Shown one piece after another: positions 6,714-13,899 of a stretch of 13,899 bases of DNA. Origin of the DNA: Bacteroidales bacterium (lineage in GTDB: Bacteria > Bacteroidota > Bacteroidia > Bacteroidales > JAAUTT01); the NCBI GenBank assembly GCA_012031335.1, contig JAAUTT010000033.1, positions 1-13,899 on the forward strand. Direction: 5' to 3'. Each line of letters begins with the position of its first letter. Position 1 is the stretch's first letter. The notes under the pieces were generated by a model, which was not told the DNA's origin, made no database searches, and saw only the letters and a program-made list of their open reading frames with translations. Position numbers and translations under genes: made by a program.

Positions 6714-7021
6714 ACTTCTAAAATTTCAGTGATTTCCATTTTTATTGCATTTTCAATATCCGAATCAAAATAACTTAATACAGGTTCTGAGAAAAATATA
6801 TGGGACTCTTCTTTTTTATAAATTTTATTATCAGACCATATAAAGATCTCCGGAAAATTTGAAATAGAACTTAATATTGCATTTTTTGATACATCTATTG
6901 AAACAGATGGAATTCTATTTTCAATAAGATGTTTTTTTTCAACCAACTCATATATAGTGCAATATTCTTTATTCTTTAGTTGGTGAATCATCATAAATGA
7001 AGCATCAATTTTGTGGCACAT
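6710..7021 (-). CDS. Small protein with possible HARE-like winged-helix domain, partner of the HD protein
   Basis: The protein has 103 aa. The segment CTIYELVEKKHLIENRIPSV followed by SIDVSKNAILSSISNFPEIF and IWSDNKIYKKEE matches the layout of HARE/restriction-type winged helices (E-[LI]-[LIV] ... P ... T-[IV]-x-x-x-[LI]-S ... F-x-x-x-x-x-x-x-Y). The resemblance is by eye and moderate. It ends in TGA sharing four bases with the TTG start of the HD gene, so the two form one operon and probably one functional unit, with this protein perhaps sensing DNA or acting as a regulatory subunit. An in-frame stop just upstream supports ATG at 7021 as the start. Confidence 0.55.
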   Translation of the reverse strand: MCHKIDASFMMIHQLKNKEYCTIYELVEKKHLIENRIPSVSIDVSKNAILSSISNFPEIFIWSDNKIYKKEESHIFFSEPVLSYFDSDIENAIKMEITEILEV

Positions 7022-7301
7022 GGTTCTGAATATTTTACGTTAGTAAGAGTTGGTGAAAATATAAGGAATTTTCTAATTCTTGCCAAAAAATAATTAGGAC
7101 TTTTAAACATTTTGACAATTCACACTAAAACTTTAAAACTTACAATTGGATTTTGAAAGAGTTCACTGCCCAGAAATTGAATTTTAGCTACTGAATGGTT
7201 TGGAGATTAATGAAAAACGGTTTATTTTTAATAATATAACATGGATAAGATTATTTATAGTATAATCAAATATATTTAAGTCAACTTGAAAAATAAATGC
7301 G
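7022..7301. promoter_or_regulatory. Divergent intergenic region
   Basis: This 280-bp AT-rich gap separates the minus-strand 103-aa/HD operon from the plus-strand exported-protein gene, so promoters for both should lie here. On the minus strand there is a TTGGC followed about 20 bases later by TATATTTTC, a poor match to the Bacteroidota TTG/TAnnTTTG pair. I see no confident site. Confidence 0.3.
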
Positions 7302-8021
7302 ATGAGATTCAATTTCAAGCTAACATTTCTTATTATTCTATTTGTTAACATTTTTATTATTATAGGTACTGCACAAGATATAAATCTTTACACATTAACA
7401 TTAAGTGATTCAAGCCTTAAAGATTTAACTATTGAAAAAACAACAAATATACTTGGAAGGCCAACTGCGATAAAAAGAAACGATTTATTAGCTGATATCC
7501 TAGGTCCTGAAGTATATTACCATAATATAGGAGTGAAATTTTGGTATTCTTCAAAAAATAAAGACCCACAACAAAGAATACTTAGTATTACAATATATTT
7601 GGTTAGAACCTGGGATAAAGATAACAATGAATTTTTTTACCATTCCTTATAATATAGTGCCACATCTAAATCCTAACATGAAAGTAAATGAAACACTTCC
7701 ATTTTTTGAGAATTATGCATACACATACCTTTTAGCAGAAGAACGAAGGAAAGAATTTGATAAAACCATGAAAGATTTAAAACTCAAACCAAATATTAAA
7801 CACGACATGGTTAAAGTTAAAAATAATCTCAGCGATATTAATTTATTTTGCGAGGAGTTTACAAAATTTCTGGAATATGTTACTATAAATTTTGAACCTA
7901 GCCCAGTCTCCGTTACACTAATGAAAAAGTAATTTTATACAAGGAAGAAAAAATCATAGAAATTATAAAAACAAAAAAACAGGGTTCCCCAGAACTACCT
8001 TTTCAAATACAATTACAATGA
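7302..8021 (+). pseudogene. Exported hypothetical protein with two opposite frame breaks
   Basis: Three frame segments join into about 239 aa. The first has a signal peptide at 1-24 (NFKLTFLIILFVNIFIIIGT, then AQD) and a TTNILGRPTAIKRND segment reminiscent of lipoprotein/SmpA-like folds, without real proof. At the T7 run at 7632-7638, dropping one T continues NNEFF into TIPYNIVPHLNPN. Near the CCC at 7902-7904, adding one C continues EPSP into SLRYTNEKVILYKEEKIIEI and on to TGA at 8019-8021. The two changes cancel, so the first and last segments share one frame. As written, the frame stops at 7652. Function unknown. An upstream ATG at 7296 ends at once in TGA, so 7302 is the start. Confidence 0.55.
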
Positions 8022-8278
8022 ATTATATATCTTTTATTATTATCAGACAATATATGACCATAGTTTAGGAAGGACCCTTTTTTAGGTTTATTTTATTCTA
8101 CATTTTAAATCGCTCTTAGGGATATAATTCCTGGCCAGGATGTCCGAAAAGTGGATTTTTCGATTCACTTTCTGCAATGGATAAATTAATCTTATGTAAA
8201 TAAGTACCATGGCAAGATGGGTTAACTTTTTCAGGTTAAAGGCATCCGTTCTTTTCCATTAATTCCCAAAGTCTTTTT
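8022..8278. other. Convergent intergenic region with palindromes
   Basis: No gene is seen on either strand, apart from the tail of the shadow frame described in the findings. It holds a perfect 10-bp palindrome CCTGGCCAGG (8130-8139) and an inverted repeat with arms GAAAAGTG (8146-8153) and CACTTTC (8166-8172) around a 12-base loop. The inverted repeat could end minus-strand transcription or be a relic of a mobile-element end; there is no U-run to confirm a terminator. Confidence 0.35.
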
Positions 8279-9961
8279 TCAGTCATGCCAATCCTTGTAA
8301 GTTCCAAAGATAATGCAATCTTTTCCCTTGCTAACTCTTCGCTTTTCATCTGCCAAAATTGACCAATCTTCGAATAATCGCAGGGCATCAGAATATTTTT
8401 CACCCAGTTTGGCAAATTCGGAATCTCCGCTAAAATCTCTTGTTTTAATTGATTCAACAATTCTTTCTTCTTCTCCTCGATATTGTTTCTCAATCTCTTC
8501 TCGAATTCCGGCAATTCTTCCCTCAATTTTTTTTCGTAACTCTCCAGTTCTTCCTTCTTCTCGCTTGATATCGTTTGTAACTTCATCGAGAGTCTTGCTA
8601 TATGATTGGATAAATCCCCTACACTCTTCTTCAAGGTTTGGTAAGTTTTCGATTTGTCTTCGTAAGCTTTCAACTCCTGATTGTAAAGTATTAATTTCTC
8701 GTTCCTCAATTCTAATTTCTCCTTCAATTGAGCTTTTATTTCTTTCAGTTGTTCCAATTTGAACTCTAAGACTATTGATTTGAGAAACGAAAGCGTCTCT
8801 TTTAAGTAGAAATCTTTCCTCAGTTTTTCTTTCTTTTTCTCCCAATTCAGATTTAGCAAGCCTAATTCGTTCTTTAATTCCTGTTCTGATACTTGCATCA
8901 AATTCTCCTTCTTCCTTTTCAACTCCGTCTTCCTCTTTGATAAGCCATTCTTCCTGTCCACGAATCTCCGTTTCCTCTCGGTCAATTGTCTCTCTTCGAT
9001 TTCTATATTTTCCCTGTATCTCTCTTCGAATTCCTTCTTGTAGGATTCGCCATTGCTCTTCAAGAGTTTCTGTAATTCCCTTAATTCTTGATAGTTCAGA
9101 TCCAATATTCTGTTTAACTCCTCTATATTCTCCTGATTCCAAACATCCTTTAATTCGGCGTATAAGCTCTCTAATCTGGAATTCTCTGCATGAGACAGTT
9201 TCTGTGAAAACTCGTTTCGGCTCTTCATCAAAAGGTAATATTCTCTCCGAAGATGATTCGGTAATAGGTATATAAATTGTTGACTCTTGCTCATTATTGT
9301 AAATCCATTTAGTTAATGAAGAGGTTTCAAGTGATTTCTCAATTTTTTCAGGGGAATCCTTAGGTATAATAACTTGAACTGTGTCAATACCTAATCGTTT
9401 AATTTTAATATATTTATCTTGTTTTATTTTATGAGTAACAACAATTTCAATAAGAAGAATAGGATTTCCCTTACCATTAAAAAAAGCCACATCAGGCCTT
9501 ATAAGGAGATTTTTCTCATCAACATCGTTCCGACCATATTGTACACGGCCATTTTCATCCTCATAGAAGCTTAACTCAATTTCAGCTGAATCTGCTTCAA
9601 TAAACCTTGATTCAGATAATAAGACGGCTTTTCCTTTAATACCAGGAGGAGGAAAATTATAAACTGGAGGAACTTTGATTCTTTTATTTTTTTGGAGAAA
9701 ATCTTTTGCAAGTTTATGTCTATAGGATTCATCAGAATAATAACATTTTTTCTCCCCGGTAAGGAAAAATTTTGGATCATGCCTAAAAAACTGTTTTCTT
9801 CCTTGAATATCAGATTTAACAGCCTGCATTTCCTTTCTACAACCAATACAATAATAGCCTTTTCTCCCACTTTCAGCGTCAGCAATAAAGATAACATCGT
9901 CTTTAATGTTAAAAGCATAGACATTATCGTTCTCCAGACTATCATATTTGGCATTACTCAT
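8279..9961 (-). CDS. CoiA-like protein with PD-(D/E)xK-like nuclease domain and long coiled coil
   Basis: The protein has 560 aa. The N-terminal part has a zinc-knuckle-like C38-x-x-C41 (YYCIGCRKEM), FFRHDP with H61, and YRHKLAKDFL (80-89), the layout of competence-CoiA/DUF6035-type proteins. A nuclease-like core follows: RPDVAFFN (D157) and LLIEIVVTHK (E172, K178), matching D...E-x-V-x-T-x-K. From about 240 to 520 the chain is rich in Glu, Arg and Lys and predicted coiled coil; it ends in FGTYKDWHD, resembling the (F-x-x-G-x-Y-K-x-W) end of related proteins as I recall them. It starts 25 bases after the DUF2971 gene, so it is probably the third gene of that operon. I infer a DNA-handling or defence role; the substrate is unknown. 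A second long frame overlaps it. Confidence 0.65.
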   Translation of the reverse strand: MSNAKYDSLENDNVYAFNIKDDVIFIADAESGRKGYYCIGCRKEMQAVKSDIQGRKQFFRHDPKFFLTGEKKCYYSDESYRHKLAKDFLQKNKRIKVPPVYNFPPPGIKGKAVLLSESRFIEADSAEIELSFYEDENGRVQYGRNDVDEKNLLIRPDVAFFNGKGNPILLIEIVVTHKIKQDKYIKIKRLGIDTVQVIIPKDSPEKIEKSLETSSLTKWIYNNEQESTIYIPITESSSERILPFDEEPKRVFTETVSCREFQIRELIRRIKGCLESGEYRGVKQNIGSELSRIKGITETLEEQWRILQEGIRREIQGKYRNRRETIDREETEIRGQEEWLIKEEDGVEKEEGEFDASIRTGIKERIRLAKSELGEKERKTEERFLLKRDAFVSQINSLRVQIGTTERNKSSIEGEIRIEEREINTLQSGVESLRRQIENLPNLEEECRGFIQSYSKTLDEVTNDIKREEGRTGELRKKIEGRIAGIREEIEKQYRGEEERIVESIKTRDFSGDSEFAKLGEKYSDALRLFEDWSILADEKRRVSKGKDCIIFGTYKDWHD

Positions 9962-9986
9962 TTTTAGGAACTTAAATTATCTTACC

Positions 9987-10843
9987 TTATAATATTTGAT
10001 CCTTAAACTTCTTATTTACAGGGATGGAATGTAGCCTAATATCATTAAACTTTATTTTAAAGATTTTATCATGACAGGTATATTGCACAATTGCAGGTAT
10101 ATAAACATCATTAAAATCAATACCAAGGTGCACTTTATCTATGCAACCTTCAATTGTACAATATTCGTTTTCCTCGTTTGTTTTGCTGAAATAAATAAGC
10201 CGCTTCTCGTGTTCAGATTTCCATTCTTCATACTTTGTAAAAAATAGAGGAATTTTGTGTTTCATCCTAAACTTTTGCAGATATTTATCAGCGCCAACTT
10301 TTTCTTCTTTTGTATAATCATAATGTAAATGTTCATGATGCCTTTTCAAATTTAACTTAAAGTAATTTATGCTTCTAAATAAGTTTCCTTGGACAAAGGC
10401 GGGATTCTTCTCAATGAATTTTTGTTCATTAATCTGTATGCACACTCCTTTATGGTTATCGCCATATAAAGCCCACATTCTTGAGTATTCATAGCCAAAG
10501 AAGGGACTACTATCAGTAGAAAAGCACAAGACCTTGCATCCATATTTTATCCTATCATTAAGATCCTTTTGGCGTTTCGCAATGTTTTCTGGATTAAATG
10601 CGACTTTAGGGACCTGAATGGTTTGACTTAAATACCTTTCTTTAGCACCTTCAATTCCTTCCTTTAAGGCATCGTTTATGGAATAAGGAGAAACAAAAGG
10701 GTCAGTATCTGAAAAAGCAAAAACCATATCCCTGGCTTCTTTTGGATCATTGGTGTTTTTAAGAGGCTTAACCTTAATTGGTGATTAGGAAGAATCTTTT
10801 CAATAAAAGTAGAAAACTTACAGTAATAATAAAGACTACTCAT
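9987..10843 (-). pseudogene. DUF2971 family protein, single-base frame break
   Basis: The open frame from 10727 encodes 246 aa with DUF2971 hallmarks: VLCFSTDSSPFF, then SRMWALYGDNHKGVCIQINE (the M-W-x-x-Y-x-x-x-H-x-G-[VI]-C signature), and KLYFSK-like RLIYFSK. It lacks the family N-terminus, which lies just upstream in another frame: MSSLYYYCKFSTFIEKILPN, then HQLRLSLLK. Adding one base to the A5 run at 10756-10760 (minus-strand sense) joins it to NTNDPKEARDMVFAF, the expected N-D-P element, giving 285 aa. This start, ATG at 10843, lies 2 bases after the stop of the methyltransferase gene, so the two are tightly coupled. Biochemical function of DUF2971 is unknown; members are often found in phage or defence neighbourhoods. 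Confidence 0.75.
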
Positions 10844-10845
10844 AA

Positions 10846-13815
10846 TCAACAAAATTCAATTTTATCAATTTCTGTCATTATCCTATCCGTTTCTGTCAAT
10901 GCTACAATGATTTTCTGATAGTGTGAAATATCCTCAAATGACAATTCCCGGCCTTTACGATCTTTAAGCCACTTCTGTGCCGGTTGATAACCTCCAATAT
11001 AAAAATTCCATGCGACTTCAGGAACATTGTCAAAGTACTGAACATCGTTTATAAATATCTTCCCATCCGAGTAGGAAATTTTGGTAACAACGTTATCACC
11101 ATCTTCGGGGTACTGAGTAATATACTCTTCCACCGCGGGAGCCTCAAGGAGATGAATTTGTCGGAGCTCTCCACCAAGTTTTACAAGTTGCCAGAACGTG
11201 TTTACATTTGTTGGGTATGGAATTCTTGGGAAGTCTATTTTTAGGAACTCCTTATACTTCTCCCGGTATGTCGGACTGTGTAGAACAGCGTAGATGTAAT
11301 CTAAGATATCAATTGGGGCGTATGAATCATGTGTTATTTCTTTTTCTGTTGTAAAAGTTAGTCCTAAACCATTAGATAATAGTTCTATAGTTTTAGGATT
11401 AAAATTATGAATCTTTGTTGAAGTCCCATCTAAAAACTTCTGTCCGTCAACAGCGCGATATATATAAAGTGGAAATACATAACCCCTTTCTTTTGTTCTG
11501 TTTGAAACTCTGGAATCATCAGGTATAAGCTTGGTTACTCCAACATGACTCCAATCATTTACTGCTATTTGTCTACAACTTAGTAGAGCTATGTTGGGGC
11601 CTTTTAAGAAGTTGTGCATTAACTTAGCCCTCGATCTTTCGATTAAATTAACATCATAATATATAAATCTGTTGTCAAAGGGTCTATAGTCAAATTTTTG
11701 AATCAAATTTTTATCTTCCTCAATCTGGTAAACTGATTTTACGTTTTGTATTAAATCATATCTATTATTATTGACTAGTACTGAATCATTTGCAGTTACT
11801 ACACCTACACTACTTTGATTAAATATATCGTCAATTTTAAATCCCATATCATAAACTTTCTGTTCATCAAAGTCTTTAATAACAAAAAAATAATTAGGTT
11901 CAATATTAGGCAGTTCTTGAAAGAGAATTGAATTCAGAGAATTCTTCAGTAGAAATTCATATTTCAATTCGCGTGTCCCAAACAAGTCTGAGTGATAAAC
12001 TTTAGCTAACTCTCCTTTGCTCTTTTTACCAGTTTTGATAAAGACATTAATAGAAACCCCTTGCATTATGTCGAAAACGTTTATGTCAACACCTCCATCA
12101 GGAGCTGTCTCATTTTTCTTTGCATTACCGTGTAAATCCAATGTGTATATCCTGTCATAAGTTTTCAGTAAATTCCAACGCATACCTCGAAATGTTGGGT
12201 TATCTAGGAAGCCATGAGGATTAATAAAGGCTAGAATTCCACTCCCATTCCGTTCTATGTAGTGCTGTCCATAGCGTATAAACTTTACGTAATCATCATT
12301 AATCCATTTCGGATTGCGCTCATTCAGTCTTTCTAAGCCTCCGGGTTCTTTCTTATAATCCTCCATCAGGTTCATAATCCATTCGCCTTTATTAGAGCTT
12401 TCGCCACTATAAGGGGGGTTACCTATAATGCACATCACGGGCGTATCCCTCTTTATCCGGTTAGCTTCGTTGGCCTCGGCACTTAGCCAATTTGCCCATA
12501 AGGTTCCAGTATCGGGGTGGTGTTCTTCAAGGCTATTTGTCAAATAAATCCTGAAACGTTGGTCTTTCGTGGGCTTATAGCCGCTTTCCGTTAGCAACAT
12601 ATCCAGCTTAAGGTGAGCCATTGCATAGCTGGCCATAAGCAATTCAAACCCGTTAAGACGGGGTAATAGGTGATTTTCCACATAATTGCTCCAAATGCCT
12701 TGCTGTCCCTTGAATTTCTTATGGATAAGCTTTACGACCTCGGCCAAAAACGTTCCTGTCCCGGTAGCAGGGTCAAGTATCTGAACCCGGTGCACTTCTT
12801 CTTCCCGCTCAATAACTTTGGTTTTGGAACGAAGGTCTGCTGTTGCCTTCGATACGTCCCTTATCTTAATCTTAGTCTTTGATGTATCGGCAAGACCTTC
12901 CTTAAGGTCGAACTCGGTTTTTAAAATATCATCCACTGCCCGGACGATAAAATTTACAACTGGTTCCGGTGTATACCATACTCCACGACTTTTCCTTAAA
13001 GCAGGATCATATTCAGAAAGGAAAGTTTCATAAAAGTGGATTATCGGGTCTTGTTGCTGGGTTGCCTTACCAAAATCTTTAAGAAGTTCTCCGACATTTG
13101 TAGCACTGAAAATCTCGGCCAAAGCATCTACAATCCAAACTATTCGTGTATCTAAATCATATCCAGCAATGTATTGAAAAAGTTTTCGTAAAAATGGATT
13201 TGATTTAGGGATAAGCTCTGCGGCTTCCTGACGAGTAAAGTTCTCAAGTGTTGTGTCGTGCAAACGGGCAGCAAACATGCCGTAGGCAATTGTTTGAGCG
13301 TAAATATCTGCAAATTCCTTGGGTTTGATGTCATGGATCAGAATTTGTTTAAAGGCATCCATTTGCTCCCTTAACGAGCTGTTTTCTTGATCCTGGTTGT
13401 CTGAGATAAGAGAGGCTTCGATGATGTTTGCCATTAACCTGGCTTTCCCGGCCATCATTTTCGCCAGTTTGCTGGAAGATTTAATGGTTTGCCCGGTATG
13501 TGTACAAAAGTCTTTAATCAAGGCTGTAAAGCCATTGTAATTCCCACTTTGGCCTATTATCTTGTTCCCTTGAATTTCACCAATTTGAATGGATGCAACT
13601 TTTTCCCCCTCCCGGAACAATTCAAAAGTAAGGTAATCGGTAATTATCAAATTGCCCAATGACTGCTTGTAACGGTCAAACTGCTCCTTGTGGGCTTTAC
13701 TGTGCAAATCCGCCCCAATGTCCTTGGCTTCGATATATCCAACGGGTATATTCCTTTTTGTTATGATGTAGTCAGGTGCGCCACAAGCAACCCTAGCAGG
13801 CTCGTTGGTAACCAA
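10846..13815 (-). CDS. Type ISP/IIG-like restriction nuclease-methyltransferase, 5'-truncated
   Basis: There are 989 aa from a TTG at 13815; the frame is open only to 13839. Order of domains: PD-(D/E)xK-type nuclease remnant with GAPDY (D15) and YIEAK (E29, K31); helical region; gamma-type N6-adenine methyltransferase with GVWYTPEPVV (278-287), motif I DPATGTGTFL (348-357) and motif IV NPPY (466-469); then a target-recognition part ending in a Type ISP C-terminal-like region (ITHDSYAPIDILDYIYAVLH, then FPRIPYPTN). It would methylate adenine and cut DNA in one chain. No helicase motifs are present, unlike LlaGI/LlaBIII of about 1,570 aa. Relatives I recall begin about 45 residues before TNEPxRxxCGAPDY, so the N-terminus is missing, lost at the iteron-bearing end to the right. 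It is the first gene of a three-gene cluster. Confidence 0.8.
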   Translation of the reverse strand: MVTNEPARVACGAPDYIITKRNIPVGYIEAKDIGADLHSKAHKEQFDRYKQSLGNLIITDYLTFELFREGEKVASIQIGEIQGNKIIGQSGNYNGFTALIKDFCTHTGQTIKSSSKLAKMMAGKARLMANIIEASLISDNQDQENSSLREQMDAFKQILIHDIKPKEFADIYAQTIAYGMFAARLHDTTLENFTRQEAAELIPKSNPFLRKLFQYIAGYDLDTRIVWIVDALAEIFSATNVGELLKDFGKATQQQDPIIHFYETFLSEYDPALRKSRGVWYTPEPVVNFIVRAVDDILKTEFDLKEGLADTSKTKIKIRDVSKATADLRSKTKVIEREEEVHRVQILDPATGTGTFLAEVVKLIHKKFKGQQGIWSNYVENHLLPRLNGFELLMASYAMAHLKLDMLLTESGYKPTKDQRFRIYLTNSLEEHHPDTGTLWANWLSAEANEANRIKRDTPVMCIIGNPPYSGESSNKGEWIMNLMEDYKKEPGGLERLNERNPKWINDDYVKFIRYGQHYIERNGSGILAFINPHGFLDNPTFRGMRWNLLKTYDRIYTLDLHGNAKKNETAPDGGVDINVFDIMQGVSINVFIKTGKKSKGELAKVYHSDLFGTRELKYEFLLKNSLNSILFQELPNIEPNYFFVIKDFDEQKVYDMGFKIDDIFNQSSVGVVTANDSVLVNNNRYDLIQNVKSVYQIEEDKNLIQKFDYRPFDNRFIYYDVNLIERSRAKLMHNFLKGPNIALLSCRQIAVNDWSHVGVTKLIPDDSRVSNRTKERGYVFPLYIYRAVDGQKFLDGTSTKIHNFNPKTIELLSNGLGLTFTTEKEITHDSYAPIDILDYIYAVLHSPTYREKYKEFLKIDFPRIPYPTNVNTFWQLVKLGGELRQIHLLEAPAVEEYITQYPEDGDNVVTKISYSDGKIFINDVQYFDNVPEVAWNFYIGGYQPAQKWLKDRKGRELSFEDISHYQKIIVALTETDRIMTEIDKIEFC

Positions 13816-13818
13816 AAC

Positions 13819-13899
13819 TGTAACTAGAAAATAAAACTACAATGTTTTCGGAAAATAACAGTACAACGATTTCGGAAACAATAGTACAATGATTCGGAA
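13819..13899 (+). mobile_element. End of a second insertion element, with three iteron-like repeats (partial)
   Basis: Three copies of a 15-17 bp repeat lie at 13838-13854 (TACAATGTTTTCGGAAA), 13862-13878 (TACAACGATTTCGGAAA) and 13885-13899 (TACAATGATTCGGAA, cut by the window), spaced 24 and 23 bases apart. They abut the abrupt loss of the methyltransferase N-terminus. A TG at 13819-13820 is a plausible terminus. Serial repeats at one end are typical of IS21-like elements, but the sequence differs from the intact IS21 here. No coding part is visible, so family assignment is inference; promoter-region operators are the alternative. Confidence 0.45.

Noticed and set aside
8313..9275. Plus-strand frames of 112 and 149 codons, very rich in Ser
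   Set aside because: These are the complement of the Glu/Arg-rich coiled-coil region; the Ser/Ile/Leu-rich composition is the expected antisense of GA-rich codons.
9571..9967. Frames of 91 and 127 codons overlapping the N-terminal part of the CoiA-like gene
   Set aside because: The 560-aa frame carries zinc-knuckle and nuclease-like motifs here, and the overlapping frames show none.
10984..13334. Short frames on both strands within the methyltransferase gene
   Set aside because: All overlap a frame with strong methyltransferase motifs and have no start context or motifs of their own.
1..13899. CRISPR array, tRNA or rRNA genes
   Set aside because: I saw no regularly spaced direct repeats with unique spacers (the right-edge repeats are too few and too close) and no tRNA-like T-arm or rRNA segments; this was a reading by eye, not a covariance search.

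Overview
The window is AT-rich and looks like an accessory region of a Bacteroidota chromosome. The evidence is a GldK/FGE-like exported protein, weak or absent Shine-Dalgarno sequences, TTG starts, and protein families typical of that phylum. At least three mobile-element boundaries are visible, and most of the genes between them look horizontally acquired or broken.

Left part (1-5311). The first 126 bases are the end of a Tn3-family transposon: the last codons of a serine recombinase followed by a Tn21-like 38-bp terminal inverted repeat. Beyond it lies the 3' stub of an interrupted gene. An exported, diverged sulfatase-modifying-factor-like protein follows. Next come a small antitoxin-sized protein (84 aa) and a compact PIN-like nuclease gene. 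A complete IS21-family element (istA/istB, 1772-4406, 6-bp target duplication ATTGGG) has split the PIN-like gene after codon 14; removing the element and one target copy gives a continuous 143-codon frame. A small three-helix membrane protein closes this block. A short motif (TCTCACCAAACCCA and variants) recurs at the boundaries of these gene units.

Middle part (5312-8278). On the minus strand, a 103-aa protein with a possible HARE-like winged helix overlaps by 4 nt the start of a COG1078-type HD phosphohydrolase. The HD gene is broken by one extra base in a T8 run (minus-strand sense). A divergently oriented exported protein (7302-8021) carries two opposite single-base frame breaks.

Right part (8279-13899). 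A compact minus-strand cluster holds a helicase-less Type ISP/IIG-like nuclease-methyltransferase-specificity protein. Two bases later comes a DUF2971 protein, which reads through only if one base is added to an A5 run. After 25 more bases comes a CoiA-like protein with a zinc-finger-like knuckle, a PD-(D/E)xK-like domain and a long coiled coil. I infer a candidate anti-phage or restriction operon. Its first gene has lost its N-terminus to another insertion, whose end carries three iteron-like repeats at the right edge of the window.

Four single-base frame breaks, all at homopolymers, fall in three genes. They may be consensus sequencing errors, real decay or slippage; raw reads would decide.
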